In this document: in pieces, positions 54,537 through 63,891 of the stretch
How the letters are laid out: every line of letters begins with the position of its first letter
Position numbering within the stretch: the first letter of the stretch is position 1
Assembly: GCA_001542995.1 (NCBI GenBank)
Contig: LFLA01000012.1
Span: forward strand, 1 to 64,000
Length of the DNA stretch: 64,000 nt
From: Nitrospina sp. LS_NOB
GTDB taxonomy: Bacteria; Nitrospinota; Nitrospinia; Nitrospinales; VA-1
Direction: 5' to 3'
Translations under genes and position numbers: made by a program
The notes under the pieces: generated by a model
Database searches by the model: none
What the model saw: the letters and a program-made list of their open reading frames with translations, nothing else
What the model was told of the DNA's origin: nothing

Positions 54537-57100
54537 TAGTTTTCACTTTCACGGAGGGTTTTTAGCGGTTTGTCGCGAATCACATCCAGACTGCTCAAAA
54601 TTCCGGTGGCCACCGTGATCAAAACCGCGAACCAAAATGCCCAGACCATCGTGACAGGCTGCACATGCCAGTCAGATTTGATCATATATTTCATCACTGC
54701 CCAGGAAAGCCCCTGCGCCAACCCGATACCGACCAGCGCTGAAATAACTCCTAGTGTGGCGTATTCGATTCCCAGAATGGAGGCGACAACCTTGCGCCGG
54801 GCTCCCAATATTTTCAGCACCGCAGATTCCCTCAGGCGTCGGTACTTGGTAGACGCGATGGAACCAGACAGGATGAAAAGTCCTGCCGCGATGGCGAACC
54901 CCGACATGAAATCGACAAGGGTGGTCAGTCTGGATACGGTAGCCTTGATGGTGCTGACAATATCGCGGGTGCTCAAGGCGGTGATGTTGGGCAAGGCTGC
55001 GACAACGGCGTGTTGCAGTTCCAGTTCTTTAGAGTCGGGCACATTCACTGTGGCCACATAGGTGAGCGGCACACCTTGCAATGCTCCAGGCGAATAGATC
55101 ATATAAAAATTCGTGCGCATATTACGCCAGTTCACCTTGCGGATGCTGGTCACCGTAGCGGTAATGGGAATGCCCTGGATATCGATGGTGAGTTGCGATC
55201 CGATTTTGGCGCCCAATCTTTTTGCCGCATCTTTTTCCATGGAGACCTCGGCGTTTTTGCCTTCGTCCCACCACTTCCCTTCGATGACTTCATTGTCCTT
55301 CGGCGGCGGCCCGGCCATATAGGTTAAAACGAACTCGCGGTTGATGAACCATTCTTCCCGCTTCTTATCTTTATATTCCCATTGCGCGATCAATTTTTCA
55401 TCGATGCTGACCAGACGCGAACGCACCAGTGGTGTGAGGGTGTGCTCTGCTTCGGGCGCAACCCGGTCAAGCACTTCGGTGAAAGTCTGTTTTTGATCGT
55501 GCTGAATATCGATGAAAAAATAATTTGGCGGGCGCACCTCGGTGTTCTTGTTCAGCATCGCCAGCATATCCATCTGCACCAGACGGACAGTGAGTATCAG
55601 CATGATGCCCATGCCGAGACAGGTGATGATGGCGGTGGCCTGGTTGTTGGGACGCCGGAGATTGGACATGCCATAACGGCGGGTCATGGAGCCGGACTGC
55701 GGCAACGCTTTTAAAAGTTTTAAAATAAAAATGGACGCCAGCGCCAGCACACCTGCTGAAATTACCAGAGCAGACAGAAAAATCAAACCGCGTTTAATGG
55801 ACCCCGCCTGCCAGCAAATCATCGCTGCAAGGCCCAGCCCCAGTGTCAAAGAGGCCAGCCAGCCTTGCCGTCCTCCTGCAGATTCTTCCTCCTCAAAATT
55901 TCTGCGGAACAGGCGCAGAGGCCGGGTTTTCACGGCGCGGATCAAAGGCCACAGGCAAAACAAAAGCGTGGTGGCGCAACCGAGAAGAAGCGATTGTAAA
56001 GCTGGAACCCAATAGAAGACCGGTTCCAGCTTGAAGTTGATCAGTCCTTCCATTTTTGACGGCAGCAAAAACGTCAGCGCAAAACCGAGACCCACACCTA
56101 ACAAACTGCCAACAAGACCCATCAGCATGGATTGAAGGAGATAAATTTTGAGCAAGGTTTTAGACGATGCTCCCAGGCAATTCAAGATCGCCAGGGTGTC
56201 GAGTTTCTGCGCCATGAAGGTGCGGACAATCATAGCGACGCCGATTCCCCCCATGAGAAGGGCGATGACCCCGAGCGCACCGAGATAGTGGCCCATGCGT
56301 TCGATGGCACCGGATAAGGAGGACTGCATATCCTTATAGGTGCGGATAGAAATTGACCTGTCTGTCAGGCCTCGCTCCAGAAGTACCTGGGCTTTTTCCG
56401 GATCAAAACTGTGGGGCAGTCGTATAAGAGTCCTGTGCTTGATCCGGCTGCCCGGCTGGACCAGTCCAGACTCATCCAGAGAAGTGCGGGAGATAAATAC
56501 CCGTGGGCCGATGCTGAAGGCTCTTGAAATGCGGTCCGGTTCCGAGAGCACCAGTCCATTGATACGCACTTCGATTTTTCCCAGAGAAAAATGCTCGCCT
56601 TGTTTTAACCCGGTCTTTAACAGGAAGGAAGGCTCCACCACTGCGCCGCCATTGGTCAATAACTCCTGCAACGGTCTTTCCGGGTTGCTTTTGAATTCTC
56701 CATAGAAGGGATATTGCGGGCCGGTGAGCGGGATGGCCTTGAGTTCGGTAATCAGGGAAGCAGATTTTTCTCCTGCCTTTGGATTTTTAAACTGCGCCAT
56801 GCCGTGCAATTCCTTGATGAAAAGGAATTCAGTTTCTGGCGGTAAAACTTTTTTCTGGTGGTCGAGGTCTTCCTGACTCTGTTCCCAACTCCCCTTGATG
56901 GCGAGGTCGGCAGATAGGAGTCCCTTGGCCTGGCCTTGAATGGTCTCGCCCACCAGGTTGGAAAAACTTTTCACCGTCATCACCGCACCGACACCGATGG
57001 CGATGCAGAGAATAAAAAAAAGCATTCTGCGCCATGCGCCGCGCGATTCGGCGAGCACCAATAGGAAAAGTTGCCGAAGGTTTAATTGCGAAGTTTTCAT
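54536..57100 (-). CDS. FtsX-type ABC permease (YbbP-like)
   Basis: This 854-residue inner-membrane protein has an N-terminal helix (MLFFILCIAIGVGAVMTV), a large periplasmic domain, and three plus one clusters of helices with two FtsX domains (about 255-390 and 720-850). The last cluster includes the typical SGSIASTKYRRLRESAVLK and ILGARRKVVASILGIEYA. It resembles E. coli YbbP, part of a MacB-like exporter or mechanotransmission system. Its start overlaps the ATPase stop (57097-57100, ATGA), so both are coupled. Confidence 0.92.
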   Translation of the reverse strand: MKTSQLNLRQLFLLVLAESRGAWRRMLFFILCIAIGVGAVMTVKSFSNLVGETIQGQAKGLLSADLAIKGSWEQSQEDLDHQKKVLPPETEFLFIKELHGMAQFKNPKAGEKSASLITELKAIPLTGPQYPFYGEFKSNPERPLQELLTNGGAVVEPSFLLKTGLKQGEHFSLGKIEVRINGLVLSEPDRISRAFSIGPRVFISRTSLDESGLVQPGSRIKHRTLIRLPHSFDPEKAQVLLERGLTDRSISIRTYKDMQSSLSGAIERMGHYLGALGVIALLMGGIGVAMIVRTFMAQKLDTLAILNCLGASSKTLLKIYLLQSMLMGLVGSLLGVGLGFALTFLLPSKMEGLINFKLEPVFYWVPALQSLLLGCATTLLFCLWPLIRAVKTRPLRLFRRNFEEEESAGGRQGWLASLTLGLGLAAMICWQAGSIKRGLIFLSALVISAGVLALASIFILKLLKALPQSGSMTRRYGMSNLRRPNNQATAIITCLGMGIMLILTVRLVQMDMLAMLNKNTEVRPPNYFFIDIQHDQKQTFTEVLDRVAPEAEHTLTPLVRSRLVSIDEKLIAQWEYKDKKREEWFINREFVLTYMAGPPPKDNEVIEGKWWDEGKNAEVSMEKDAAKRLGAKIGSQLTIDIQGIPITATVTSIRKVNWRNMRTNFYMIYSPGALQGVPLTYVATVNVPDSKELELQHAVVAALPNITALSTRDIVSTIKATVSRLTTLVDFMSGFAIAAGLFILSGSIASTKYRRLRESAVLKILGARRKVVASILGIEYATLGVISALVGIGLAQGLSWAVMKYMIKSDWHVQPVTMVWAFWFAVLITVATGILSSLDVIRDKPLKTLRESEN

Positions 57101-57771
57101 GGGTTCATTTTATCCGAGATGATCTGTCCATCCGCAAGGGTCAGGATGCGTTCAGAGCGTTCAGCGACATGGAGTTCGTGTGTCACCAGAATGATGGTGG
57201 CCTGTTTCACTCGATGTAATTCGAGAATGAGTTCGATGATATGGTCGCTGTTTTTGGAGTCGAGATTGCCTGTAGGTTCATCGGCGAGAATGATATCCGG
57301 ATCGTTGACAAAAGCGCGGGCCAAAGAAAGACGTTGCTGTTCCCCGCCGGAGAGCTGGGCGGGATAATGATGCAACCGGTCACTCAGGCCCACGGTACCC
57401 AAAAGGTCGTTGGCTTTTTTTGTCGCGCCGGGGGTGTTGTTCAGTTCGGCCGAGAGCGCAACGTTTTCCAGTGCTGTCAAAGTAGGGATGAGGTGGAAGT
57501 TCTGGAAGATGAAACCAAACCTTTTTCCGCGCAGCAGCGCGAGTTCATCCTCATCGAGTTTCGTGATATCCTGCCCGTCGATCAAAATTTGACCGTTGGT
57601 GGAGGTGTCCAGTCCGGCGATCAGGCTGAGCAGGGTGGTTTTCCCACTTCCCGACTCGCCGGTGACGGCTAAAAACTGACCAGTGGGAATGGTGAGATCG
57701 ATGGATTTCAGAATTTCGACATCATGTCCGCCGCCATGCAGGGTTTTTACCAAACCGGTTATTTCAATCAT
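57097..57771 (-). CDS. ABC transporter ATPase, YbbA/LolD type
   Basis: The 224-residue ATPase has Walker A VTGESGSGKTTLLSLIAG near residue 38, Q-loop FIFQNFHLIPTLTALENV, signature LSGGEQQRLSLARAF, Walker B IILADEPTGNLD and VTHELHVA. It energises the FtsX-type permease encoded downstream. The arrangement with a divergent tesA on the other side is the same as ybbAP/tesA of E. coli. A repeat begins two bases after (upstream of) its ATG. Confidence 0.95.
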   Translation of the reverse strand: MIEITGLVKTLHGGGHDVEILKSIDLTIPTGQFLAVTGESGSGKTTLLSLIAGLDTSTNGQILIDGQDITKLDEDELALLRGKRFGFIFQNFHLIPTLTALENVALSAELNNTPGATKKANDLLGTVGLSDRLHHYPAQLSGGEQQRLSLARAFVNDPDIILADEPTGNLDSKNSDHIIELILELHRVKQATIILVTHELHVAERSERILTLADGQIISDKMNP

Positions 57772-57772
57772 G

Positions 57773-58009
57773 CCACTAGCCGTGGGGGCAGATAGCCATG
57801 GTCCGTCAAGCCGAGAGAGCGTTTGCCCACCAGACGTGATATTCCTCCTAAGTTTTCGTGCCCCGGAGGGGTATAAAGATAGTGCTCAGCATTACGCAGA
57901 GTAAAGGTAGTTTGATGTTGCATGATCAAGAAGCTCTTTTAGGGGTAGCAAGTTATTGCTCATTTCCTCAAGGCCTAGCCTTGTTGCCAATTGGCCCCAC
58001 GCCTAGTGG
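57773..58009. repeat. Full-length palindromic element between divergent genes
   Basis: It starts CCACTAGCCGTGGGGGCA and ends GCCAATTGGCCCCACGCC with TAGTGG, inverted copies. Inside are AGCCGAGAGAGCGTTTGCCC, GATATTCCTCCTAAG, TGCCCCGGAGGGGTATAAAG, AAGTTATTGCTCATTTCC and the palindrome AAGGCCTAGCCTT. At 237 bp it matches the length of 5293-5528. It fills the space between the ABC ATPase start and tesA, so the promoters of both must be in or next to it. Confidence 0.75.
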
Positions 58010-58026
58010 TATTGTAGTATAAAAAG

Positions 58027-58686
58027 ATGCGAACAAATTGGCTAAACTTTAAACATATTTTTCGGTCATTTTTGTTGTTGGGGGCGCTTTGTGTGCTGTT
58101 CCCAGCACCGGTTTTGTCAAAGGAGAAGGCTGTGGTTTTAGCTTTTGGAGACAGTTTGACGGCAGGGCATGGCGTGAAGGAGGAAGAAAGCTATCCCTCC
58201 AGATTGCAGGCGAAGGTTGCCTCTGCCGGGTTCCCGCATAAAGTGGTCAATGCCGGGGTGAATGGAGACACGACCGCCGGTGGGGTGCGGCGCATCCGCT
58301 GGCTGATGAAGCATGAGCCGGAAATTGTGATCCTGGCGCTTGGCGCCAATGATGGTTTGCGCGGACTCTCTGTCGATGAGATGCGGCGCAACCTGGAAAC
58401 CATGATCGGAATCTGCCGGGAACATAACGCCCGGATACTACTTGCCGGGATGAAGGCCCTGCCTAACTATGGTGAAGATTATATGCGGAAATTTGAAACA
58501 GTCTTCTCCGAACTTGCTAAAAAACACGATTTGATTTTCCTGCCATTTTTACTGGAAGGGGTCGCGGGGGTGCGTGAGCACACTCAGCCTGACGGTTTGC
58601 ATCCTGTCGCCTCGGGTTACAGTATCGTCACCGATCTTGTCTGGCAAAAACTGCAACCAATGCTTACGGAGAACCTCCGCAAGTAA
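58027..58686 (+). CDS. tesA: SGNH esterase/thioesterase TesA-like
   Basis: The 219-residue periplasmic hydrolase has a signal peptide (FLLLGALCVLFPAPVLS) and the four SGNH blocks: VLAFGDSLTAGHGV (nucleophile Ser), VNAGVNGDTTAGG, ILALGANDGLRG and PDGLHPVASGY (catalytic Asp and His). TesA acts as thioesterase, protease and lysophospholipase. It is divergent to the ABC exporter genes, as in E. coli. Confidence 0.94.
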   Translation: MRTNWLNFKHIFRSFLLLGALCVLFPAPVLSKEKAVVLAFGDSLTAGHGVKEEESYPSRLQAKVASAGFPHKVVNAGVNGDTTAGGVRRIRWLMKHEPEIVILALGANDGLRGLSVDEMRRNLETMIGICREHNARILLAGMKALPNYGEDYMRKFETVFSELAKKHDLIFLPFLLEGVAGVREHTQPDGLHPVASGYSIVTDLVWQKLQPMLTENLRK

Positions 58687-58702
58687 CTTGTAATATCTTT
58701 AA

Positions 58703-58763
58703 CAAATGGGCAAACGTTCTCCCGGCTTGATGGGTTATTGCTCATTGGCACCACGCCTAGTGG
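58703..58763. repeat. Element copy encoding a gene tail
   Basis: It has CAAACGTTCTCCCGGCTTGA, GGGTTATTGCTCATTGGC and the head ACCACGCCTAGTGG. Read on the minus strand it encodes the final residues TTRRGANEQ and the stop of the TrpD2-like gene. It lies between that gene and tesA. Confidence 0.7.
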
Positions 58764-59811
58764 TCCATTGCATGAGCGTTTCATAGCAAGAGCCGGATTC
58801 CAGGACGGTCAGGGCCTGGTCAAATCCTTCTTGCGCGGTGGCAAACAATCCTGACAGATGAGTCAGTGTTCCCGCCTGACTGGCGACTTGCAGGCTTGCC
58901 GGTCCCTTTCCTGTTTTCAATGCTTCTTCTCCCATCTTCACCAGGGTTTCAAGATTGGATTCGATCGACTTTAATTCTTCATGGGCCTCGGCGATGCGCA
59001 GTGCCGTTTCTTCGGTGTACAGGGTTTTGAGGGACAGGTTGATTTGTTGCGTGGTCTTTTCCTGAATGAACATTTTTGCTTCTTTGTGAACGCCAAACAG
59101 GGTGGTGCCTTCCATTCCATTTCCGATGATCACTTTATCGAACTGGCTGAGCTTGGCGATTTCGGTGAGTGCTATTTCATAGCCTTTGTGGAAATAGGTG
59201 GTGGCGAGAATATTCTGCCGGGCCTTGACCGGCATCAGAATTTTTTCCAAAGTGGCCAGCATCGGGCGTTTGACAATTTCAGTCCGTAAAGACCTTAAAG
59301 CTTCCAATTGTGGCAGAGTGTTTGCGGTGCTGAGATAACTGAAGCGATACTTTTCCAGCAACGCCATGCGTTGCTCTCCCTCGTTCGCTCCATAATGGCT
59401 TTGCAAAATTTGCTCAAAGGTGATGCCAAATTTTGGGGGTAATGGCAACGCCGAATGACCATAGACCGGCAGGCCGAGTTGGGCAATGACCGGAATAGCG
59501 TAAAAACCGAAATAGGGCGTGCGCTGGAACCCATCAAAGGGATCGGCGATTTGCAGCAGCCGGTCAAGGTCTACCGTGACCGGAGAAACGCGGTTTTGCA
59601 TGGCTCGCCAATAGCCAATGTTTTCAGGCACGGTTTCCAGTTTCATGCGCGCGGCAATGAGAAAGACCCCGGCGCGGACTTTTGAAACTTTTTTGTCGAG
59701 AATCAGGCTCAGGGCATCTTCGGCTTCCTCTTCCGTCAGGTCTTTACTCAAACGGGGACCTGCGGCAATTTTTTTCAGGTAGTCCTTCATTCTTGTTTCG
59801 GATTCCGGCAT
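58735..59811 (-). CDS. TrpD2-like glycosyltransferase family 3 protein
   Basis: This 358-residue protein resembles anthranilate phosphoribosyltransferase. The N-terminal helical domain (SKDLTEEEAEDALSLIL, KVRAGVFLIAARMK) and the catalytic domain are present, but the PRPP motif GTGGD is missing; the equivalent region reads LPVYGHSALPLPPKFGIT. It is thus a TrpD2/YbiB-type protein, which bind nucleic acids rather than anthranilate. No other trp gene is near. Its C-terminal nine residues are repeat-derived. Confidence 0.85.
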   Translation of the reverse strand: MPESETRMKDYLKKIAAGPRLSKDLTEEEAEDALSLILDKKVSKVRAGVFLIAARMKLETVPENIGYWRAMQNRVSPVTVDLDRLLQIADPFDGFQRTPYFGFYAIPVIAQLGLPVYGHSALPLPPKFGITFEQILQSHYGANEGEQRMALLEKYRFSYLSTANTLPQLEALRSLRTEIVKRPMLATLEKILMPVKARQNILATTYFHKGYEIALTEIAKLSQFDKVIIGNGMEGTTLFGVHKEAKMFIQEKTTQQINLSLKTLYTEETALRIAEAHEELKSIESNLETLVKMGEEALKTGKGPASLQVASQAGTLTHLSGLFATAQEGFDQALTVLESGSCYETLMQWTTRRGANEQ

Positions 59812-59944
59812 TTTTTACGGTTTCCTTTCTAAGATCCGTCAATTAGGGTATATAATAACCTCTTAAGAGAACTCTAACAATCAGCATTTTTAGCCCTTGC
59901 TGGTTTACCCTGGGCGTGGCCCGGGCAATTTTTTTCTGGTGTTT

Positions 59945-61648
59945 ATGCAGGTTTCTTATTCATCTGAATCGACTCTCGACTCAACTCTTTCCCGCAACGA
60001 CTTGCGAGTGCTTTTGGTCTACCCCAACACGCGCGATGTGGCGATGGCCAATTTGGGTTTCCAGCAGGTTTATTCTCTGTTGAACCAGATCGAAGGGGTG
60101 GCGTGCGACCGTTTTGCCATGCCTGTTGGGTGGAAGCCGGAAACGCAGTCTCTGGAACGCGAGGCGTTGCGCTCGATGGATTTGAAAATGAATCCGCTTG
60201 AGTTCGATGTCATCGCTTTTTCGATTTCGTTTGAGCCCGACTACCTGAACGCGGTGTTGGCCTTGAAATACTTCGGCATTCCGCTGGACCGGGATGAGCG
60301 GGACGCATCGTTTCCGATGATCACCGCAGGGGGATCGGCGGTATTCATCAACCCTGAACCGTTGGCGGAGTGCATGGATGTCTTGTTCATCGGTGAGGGA
60401 GAGGGCATGGCCGAGCAGTTTTTCGGATTGCTCCGTGATAATGAGGATCGGGATCAGTTTTTCGAGCGCGCCGTTTCCATCCCTGGAATTTATTTGCCGC
60501 AACATTACCGCCCCAAAATGGAGGCAGGCCTGCAAGTCGGAGTTTCGGCCTTGGAGGGAGTCCCTTCCCGTATTGTTCGGCATTGGGTGGAGCAGGAAGA
60601 GTCGCTTTGTACACACTCGGTTCTGCACGATGGGGATTCCACTTTCAAAGATATGGCGTTGATGGAGGTCACAAGGGGATGCATTTGGGCCTGCCGGTTC
60701 TGTACGGCGGGTTTTATATACCGTCCTCCGCGTCTCCCAAATCTAGAGAAAACTTATAGTTCGATGGAGTCTGTGCTCAATGGACTTGGAAAATCGGCGA
60801 ATACGATCGGTCTGGTCGGTCCGTCGGTGACCGACCATCCGGACCTTCCGGCGTTAGCGCGGAAAATTACCGAACAGGGCAAGAAGCTTTCGTTCTCTTC
60901 TTTGCGGATGGAAACGCTCACCGATGAGTTGGTGGATCTCATTCTGCAAAGTGGACAGAAAACGTTGACGGTGGCGGTGGATGGTCCATCCGAAAGAATG
61001 CGCGATGTTATCAATAAAGCCGCGACCGATGATTTCATCGTCGAGAAATGCCGGTTCCTGACCCGAAAAGGTATCCTGCATTTAAAAATCTATTCCATTA
61101 TAGGGTTGCCTCATGAAACCGAGGAAGACATTGACCAATTCATTCGACTGGTCGAGCGGGTGCAGGAGGGTTATGTCGAAGAATGCCGTAAGCTTGGGCG
61201 CATTGGTCGGGTGACGATCAGCCTGAGTCCGTTAGTGCCCAAACCGGGAACGCCTTTTCAGTGGCACCCGATGGAGACTGTGAAGAGCTTGAAGAAAAAG
61301 TTTGCCCGGGTGAGAAAAGCTCTGGGTAAATTGCCGTATCTTAAAATGAGTTTTGGTTCTCCCAACGAAGCCTACCTGCAAACCTATTTGTCGCGGGGAG
61401 ATCGGAATACACAGGCTTTTTTCAAAACTTACCTGAATAACGGTCACGATGCCAAGAGCGCGTTGAAGGAGCATCCCGTCGATCAATATGTCTACCGGCA
61501 ATATAAAAAGGACGATTACCTGCCCTGGGATATTATTGATCACGGTTACCGCCAAAACTTCCTGTGGGAGGACTACCAGCGGGGATTGAACGCGGCGCAT
61601 ACTCCTGTCTGCGATACCGCGACCTGCCACATCTGCGGCCTCTGCTAG
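59945..61648 (+). CDS. B12-binding radical SAM protein, TIGR03960-like
   Basis: The 567-residue protein has an N-terminal cobalamin-binding-like domain (LRVLLVYPNTRDVAMANLGF, ITAGGSAVFINPEPLAE, VLFIGEGEG) and a radical SAM domain with CIWACRFCTAGFIYRP near residue 257 (CxxxCxxC). It matches the TIGR03960 group, often fused to or next to DUF2344; no DUF2344 is present here. The C-terminus ends CHICGLC, a possible second metal site. ATG 59945 is preferred to a longer frame from 59897. Its reaction is unknown. Confidence 0.87.
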   Translation: MQVSYSSESTLDSTLSRNDLRVLLVYPNTRDVAMANLGFQQVYSLLNQIEGVACDRFAMPVGWKPETQSLEREALRSMDLKMNPLEFDVIAFSISFEPDYLNAVLALKYFGIPLDRDERDASFPMITAGGSAVFINPEPLAECMDVLFIGEGEGMAEQFFGLLRDNEDRDQFFERAVSIPGIYLPQHYRPKMEAGLQVGVSALEGVPSRIVRHWVEQEESLCTHSVLHDGDSTFKDMALMEVTRGCIWACRFCTAGFIYRPPRLPNLEKTYSSMESVLNGLGKSANTIGLVGPSVTDHPDLPALARKITEQGKKLSFSSLRMETLTDELVDLILQSGQKTLTVAVDGPSERMRDVINKAATDDFIVEKCRFLTRKGILHLKIYSIIGLPHETEEDIDQFIRLVERVQEGYVEECRKLGRIGRVTISLSPLVPKPGTPFQWHPMETVKSLKKKFARVRKALGKLPYLKMSFGSPNEAYLQTYLSRGDRNTQAFFKTYLNNGHDAKSALKEHPVDQYVYRQYKKDDYLPWDIIDHGYRQNFLWEDYQRGLNAAHTPVCDTATCHICGLC

Positions 61649-61651
61649 CCA

Positions 61652-61764
61652 CCACTGGACGCGGGGCTGTACCCCCTTCCAAAATATTCATGCCCCGAAA
61701 AGGGGTACGACTGCAATAGCGTAAATAGGCTGGCAAAAGGTTAGTTCGGCACGATTAAGTCTTT
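61652..61764. repeat. Dispersed modular element after radical SAM gene
   Basis: It has CCACTGGACGCGGGGC three bases after the stop codon, a CATGCCCCGAAAAGGGG module, TGCAATAGCGTAAATAGGC and GGCAAAAGGTTAGTTCGGC. It is more diverged than other copies. Confidence 0.5.
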
Positions 61765-62645
61765 GCTTCGTCGCCTGTCCTGCAAAGGACTTTCCAGGTT
61801 AGCAGTCCCAATGCGTACATATTCATAAAAGAAACGAGCAGGATCAGGAATAGTTCCAGTTGATCCAGCAGGGAAAAAATCACCAACATCACGTTGTTGG
61901 TGCATAAGCATAAAGGGCTGATCCAGGTCAGAAATTTCCGGTCGGAATACCAGGCTTCATCATTATTAGAAACCCGATTATCGGGAGTCCGCGCCAAGCT
62001 TCGGAACAATGTGTCCAGCTTTTCTACCGCTTTATCCTGCCAGCCGTAAACCCGGACAAACAGAGTTTGCAGTCTAAGGTCCCAGGGGTCTGTCTGGCCT
62101 TCTTCTACCTTGTGCCTGTCTTCTTCCGTTATGGTTTCATCCACCCTGTTTTTTTCATAGGAACCCACCCGGGAAGTATAATTGACAAGATAAAAAACAA
62201 AAAAGGTACTTTGCAGAAAGCAAGCCACCAGTCCAAGCAATCCCAGAACCCAGTACTCCGGCATTGCCGTTGTCCGGACCAGATGCACGGTTATCGCAAA
62301 ATAAACCAGAACCGTGACTAGAAAATCGGTGAGTGAGTCGAGAAACCTGCCGAACCGCGATGTCGTGCCCCGCACTCGGGCAAGGTTGCCATCCAAATTA
62401 TCGAGCAGCACTTTTCCGTAGAGAAATATTGCTCCCCACATCAAAGCGTCAGGAATTCCTGAAATATAAAATCCGGCTGAGGCCAGACCGAAAGCCAGGG
62501 AGAGAAAGGTGATCTGGTTTGGCGTCACCGATGTGGGATATAGCAGGCGAATAACCCAACGGTTCATGCAATACCAGATTCCGTTCACATCAAAAAACCG
62601 CGCCTCGGCTGGAAGCTTGTTCATTTTTTCGATATCAAAAGTCAT
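61755..62645 (-). CDS. CDP-alcohol phosphatidyltransferase family protein
   Basis: The 296-residue membrane enzyme transfers a phospho-alcohol from a CDP-donor to a second alcohol in phospholipid synthesis. The active-site motif DGx2ARx8Gx3Dx3D is complete: LDNLDGNLARVRGTTSRFGR shows the first part and FLDSLTD ends it (about residues 82-106). Six or so hydrophobic helices surround it. A hydrophilic insertion (about residues 165-225) is unusual. The acceptor is unknown. Confidence 0.9.
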   Translation of the reverse strand: MTFDIEKMNKLPAEARFFDVNGIWYCMNRWVIRLLYPTSVTPNQITFLSLAFGLASAGFYISGIPDALMWGAIFLYGKVLLDNLDGNLARVRGTTSRFGRFLDSLTDFLVTVLVYFAITVHLVRTTAMPEYWVLGLLGLVACFLQSTFFVFYLVNYTSRVGSYEKNRVDETITEEDRHKVEEGQTDPWDLRLQTLFVRVYGWQDKAVEKLDTLFRSLARTPDNRVSNNDEAWYSDRKFLTWISPLCLCTNNVMLVIFSLLDQLELFLILLVSFMNMYALGLLTWKVLCRTGDEAKT

Positions 62646-62683
62646 TGAAGAAGAATATCACATACCCATGGCGGCTAGTCGGG

Positions 62684-63781
62684 CTAAGGGTCGGGTAAAT
62701 CTTGTTTAAGAGCTTTTTCGTAGCCGACCAGTTCGACATAGCCTTTTCCAGATACCGGTTTTCCTTGTAGCTTGCCTTTTATGGAGACGCTTCCCTCCCA
62801 ATAGGAACCGGAGATGGAGCGCAGGTCATAAAGTTCCTGATCTGAAAAATCGGGCGTGACGTGGAGTTCCCCTTCGGGCAGGGTGAGTGTCCAACTGCTC
62901 GGGTAGGTGGCTTGGGTGTGGGGGCTGGTCCAGAACTTTTTGGCAGTGATGGAAAACTCGTGATGGAGGATATGGCGGGACTGCCCATCGGGCGATATCA
63001 GAGTTCCGCTGGAATGGGGATCTTTGCCTCCGTTTTTGTCGCGCAACTGGTAAAGCATGAGTTCGGTCTGATTGCTGAGTTTTATGGAAAACCAGTCCCA
63101 ACCGACAAGGTTGCCGTTCAGTTGGTTGCTGGAAAATTCGTGATCCATCCAACTGGTTCCTTTTACTGGGATCGCTTCTCCATTCAGGAAAACCTGTCCG
63201 GTGGTTTTCATACGCGGGAAAGAAAAATAATGCGAGGCGTTCCCGAACCCACTGCCTTTTTTACTGATCCCATCTTTGCCGTGCAAGACCCGGTTTTTTA
63301 TCGGGGTCAGTTTCAGGTGGAGCCCTGTTCCTTTTTCGATAGCTTTAAGGTGATGGGACTCATCTTTTGCGGTCAGGCTCCAGTCTTCATTCCATACATG
63401 TAGTTGGCCGGACGCGGCACCGGCGTTATTCACTCCTTTCCGGTTGATGCGTTCGAAGAAATGAAATTTCTTATTATGAATATCGGAAACCGTCATATGC
63501 GCGAAATAGAGATGGTCGATTTTCCAGGCAGAGGGATTGTCGATAGACTTGTCGAGTCCGATGCGGAAGAAAGTAAGCTGGTAGCCAAACGGATGGCCTT
63601 TTTCATCTTTCAGGTTGCCGGTGTAGTACCACCATTCGATGCGGAACTCATCGTGCGAGAAATCATCGCGGGGGAACTGATAGGAGTATCCGGGAAGTGC
63701 CTGTTTGAATGGAGCGGGGGTTTCTGCGCCAGCCGATGGCAGGAGGAAAAATAAGGCCAGAAATATAATGATAAGATGCAT
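62684..63781 (-). CDS. CrtC/AttH-like lipocalin-fold exported protein
   Basis: This 365-residue protein has a signal peptide (IIIFLALFFLLPSAGA) and the lipocalin-like pattern of carotenoid 1,2-hydratase/AttH: FRIEWWYYTGNLKDEKGHPF, GYQLTFFRIGL, YFAHMTVSD, SWMDHEFSSNQL, GWDWFSIKLSN and a final KGYVELVGYE. CrtC-type members hydrate carotenoids; AttH-type members are exported with ABC systems. No carotenoid genes are here, so the substrate is unknown. ATG 63781 gives the signal peptide; a TTG three codons upstream is an alternative. Confidence 0.9.
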   Translation of the reverse strand: MHLIIIFLALFFLLPSAGAETPAPFKQALPGYSYQFPRDDFSHDEFRIEWWYYTGNLKDEKGHPFGYQLTFFRIGLDKSIDNPSAWKIDHLYFAHMTVSDIHNKKFHFFERINRKGVNNAGAASGQLHVWNEDWSLTAKDESHHLKAIEKGTGLHLKLTPIKNRVLHGKDGISKKGSGFGNASHYFSFPRMKTTGQVFLNGEAIPVKGTSWMDHEFSSNQLNGNLVGWDWFSIKLSNQTELMLYQLRDKNGGKDPHSSGTLISPDGQSRHILHHEFSITAKKFWTSPHTQATYPSSWTLTLPEGELHVTPDFSDQELYDLRSISGSYWEGSVSIKGKLQGKPVSGKGYVELVGYEKALKQDLPDP

Positions 63782-63891
63782 GAGTATCAAACTCCTGAAG
63801 AGGATACCGAACGAGATGCCTGAGGTTATCAGAGAGGTTGGTCGAATTCAATTGATGGATTATGGTCCTATGCTCAGTGCTTACTGGAAAA

